Assembly: GCA_946563605.1 (NCBI GenBank)
Contig: CAMNVW010000092.1
Span: forward strand, 1-6,054
Length of the DNA stretch: 6,054 bases
Direction: 5' to 3'
Origin: an uncultured Clostridia bacterium
GTDB taxonomy: Bacteria > Bacillota > Clostridia > Oscillospirales > Ruminococcaceae
Part shown: piece after piece, positions 5,839 through 6,054 of the stretch
How positions within the stretch are numbered: the first letter of the stretch is position 1
How the letters are laid out: every line of letters begins with the position of its first letter
Program-made: the position numbers and the translations under genes
Notes under the pieces: generated by a model
Told to the model about the DNA's origin: nothing
Databases searched by the model: none
What the model saw: only the letters and a program-made list of their open reading frames with translations

Positions 5839-5870
5839 ATAGAAGTTCATTGTTCACAATGAACTTCTAT
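5839..5870. repeat. Longest perfect inverted repeat, 15-bp arms
   Basis: ATAGAAGTTCATTGT (5839-5853) and ACAATGAACTTCTAT (5856-5870) are fully complementary, separated only by TC. The near-zero loop makes it a strong cruciform candidate as DNA. As RNA the closing pairs would open to a loop of about 4 to 6 nt. No U-run follows on either strand. Confidence 0.9.
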
Positions 5871-5892
5871 GAGTTTGGCAAAGCCAAACTCA
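5870..5892. repeat. 10-bp perfect hairpin sharing a base with its neighbour
   Basis: TGAGTTTGGC (5870-5879) and GCCAAACTCA (5883-5892) pair perfectly around AAA. Its first base is the last base of the 5839-5870 repeat, so the two stems are coaxially adjacent. Confidence 0.85.
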
Positions 5893-5907
5893 GTCCCCCG
5901 CCACGAA

Positions 5908-5952
5908 ACTCTCAATATTGTTCCCCGAACTGGGATTTTCTGGGGGGAGAGT
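5908..5952. repeat. Imperfect long-range stem in the array
   Basis: ACTCTC (5908-5913) can pair with GAGAGT (5947-5952), and inside it CCCC (5923-5926) with GGGG (5942-5945), leaving internal loops. It is weaker than its neighbours but fits the same end-to-end pattern: the next stem starts at 5954. Confidence 0.45.
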
Positions 5953-5953
5953 C

Positions 5954-5977
5954 GAGAGAGGGGAACTCCCCTCTCTC
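5954..5977. repeat. 10 to 11-bp perfect purine/pyrimidine hairpin
   Basis: GAGAGAGGGG (5954-5963) pairs with CCCCTCTCTC (5968-5977) around AACT; counting the next A-T pair makes 11 bp. One arm is all purine and the other all pyrimidine. Confidence 0.85.
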
Positions 5978-5987
5978 TGCCGGAGGT

Positions 5988-6009
5988 TTCGGAACCAGAA
6001 GGTTCCGAA
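5988..6009. repeat. 9-bp perfect hairpin
   Basis: TTCGGAACC (5988-5996) and GGTTCCGAA (6001-6009) pair perfectly around AGAA. The GGTTCC core also occurs in the hairpin at 5748-5777, the only shared stem core I noticed between array members. Confidence 0.8.
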
Positions 6010-6018
6010 CGAATCTTT

Positions 6019-6053
6019 GGTGACTTTCTTTTCGTAAGAAAGTCACCGCGGTG
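6019..6053. repeat. 12-bp hairpin plus overlapping palindrome at the right edge
   Basis: GGTGACTTTCTT (6019-6030) and AAGAAAGTCACC (6036-6047) pair perfectly around TTCGT. The last four bases of the right arm also belong to a second perfect palindrome, CACCGCGGTG (6044-6053), that runs almost to the end of the window. The array therefore probably continues to the right. Confidence 0.85.
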
Positions 6054-6054
6054 T

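Larger units (their letters stand above)
5590..6054. repeat. Array of about ten tandem perfect hairpins, non-coding
   Basis: This 465-base stretch has no credible gene. It consists of different perfect inverted repeats set nearly end to end, with arms of 6 to 15 bp and loops of 1 to 6 nt. By my count about 190 bases lie in perfect arms. No two stems share a sequence, so it is not a simple tandem repeat or a CRISPR array. None of the stems is followed by a convincing U-run on either strand. Frames that cross it translate the palindromes and lack ribosome sites at their starts. It may be a mobile or multicopy intergenic element, a large structured RNA, or a remnant of one. It runs off the right edge, so its true end is unknown. 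I have an unverified impression of similar hairpin-dense spacers in Clostridia genomes. Confidence 0.75.

Noticed and set aside
5647..5850. Minus-strand open frame of 67 codons over the hairpin array
   Set aside because: It begins inside the left arm of the 5839-5870 inverted repeat with no ribosome site and reads through several perfect stems. Arg/Lys-rich composition is an effect of the hairpin sequence.
5820..6023. Plus-strand open frame of 67 codons across the hairpin array
   Set aside because: It starts at a TTG with no well-placed ribosome site, and its peptide is simply the translation of four or five palindromes. No domain or membrane pattern is recognisable.
5590..6054. CRISPR array
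   Set aside because: The inverted repeats differ from one another in sequence and length and there are no regularly spaced identical direct repeats.

Overview
The window carries a compact minus-strand cell-elongation cluster in the order mreB, mreC, mreD and a class B penicillin-binding protein of the PBP2 type (mrdA). Transcription runs right to left. Strong AGGAGG-type ribosome sites, a near-consensus vegetative promoter with A-tracts upstream, U-tailed intrinsic terminators and this gene order all point to a rod-shaped Gram-positive Firmicute. The moderate GC content of the genes and the hairpin-rich spacer make an anaerobic Clostridia lineage (Oscillospiraceae/Ruminococcaceae-like) my best guess, but the window alone cannot settle genus or family.

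Layout from left to right. Positions 1-396 are AT-rich and mostly non-coding. They hold a candidate minus-strand promoter, and an open frame that may be the first codons of a downstream gene running off the left edge. A 13-bp perfect hairpin terminator (397-430) closes the cluster. PBP2 (465-2645), MreD (2682-3200) and MreC (3231-4166) follow with gaps of only 36 and 30 nt. A 108-nt spacer with a second U-tailed hairpin separates mreC from mreB (4275-5291). The mreB leader of about 170 nt starts at a promoter at 5465-5493. It opens with three overlapping dyad symmetries at 5406-5452.

From about 5590 to the right edge (6054) there is no credible gene. This stretch is a run of about ten different perfect inverted repeats placed nearly end to end. 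It is the least explained part of the window.

How the genes work together: MreB forms actin-like filaments under the membrane. MreC and MreD are the membrane and extracytoplasmic partners that link the filaments to the elongation synthase. PBP2 is the transpeptidase that cross-links new peptidoglycan along the side wall. The partner glycosyltransferase RodA is not in this window. The terminator-like hairpin after mreB suggests MreB is made in excess over MreC, MreD and PBP2.

I did not find a clearly new protein system. The best candidates for something undescribed are the hairpin array and the overlapping dyads at the mreB transcription start.
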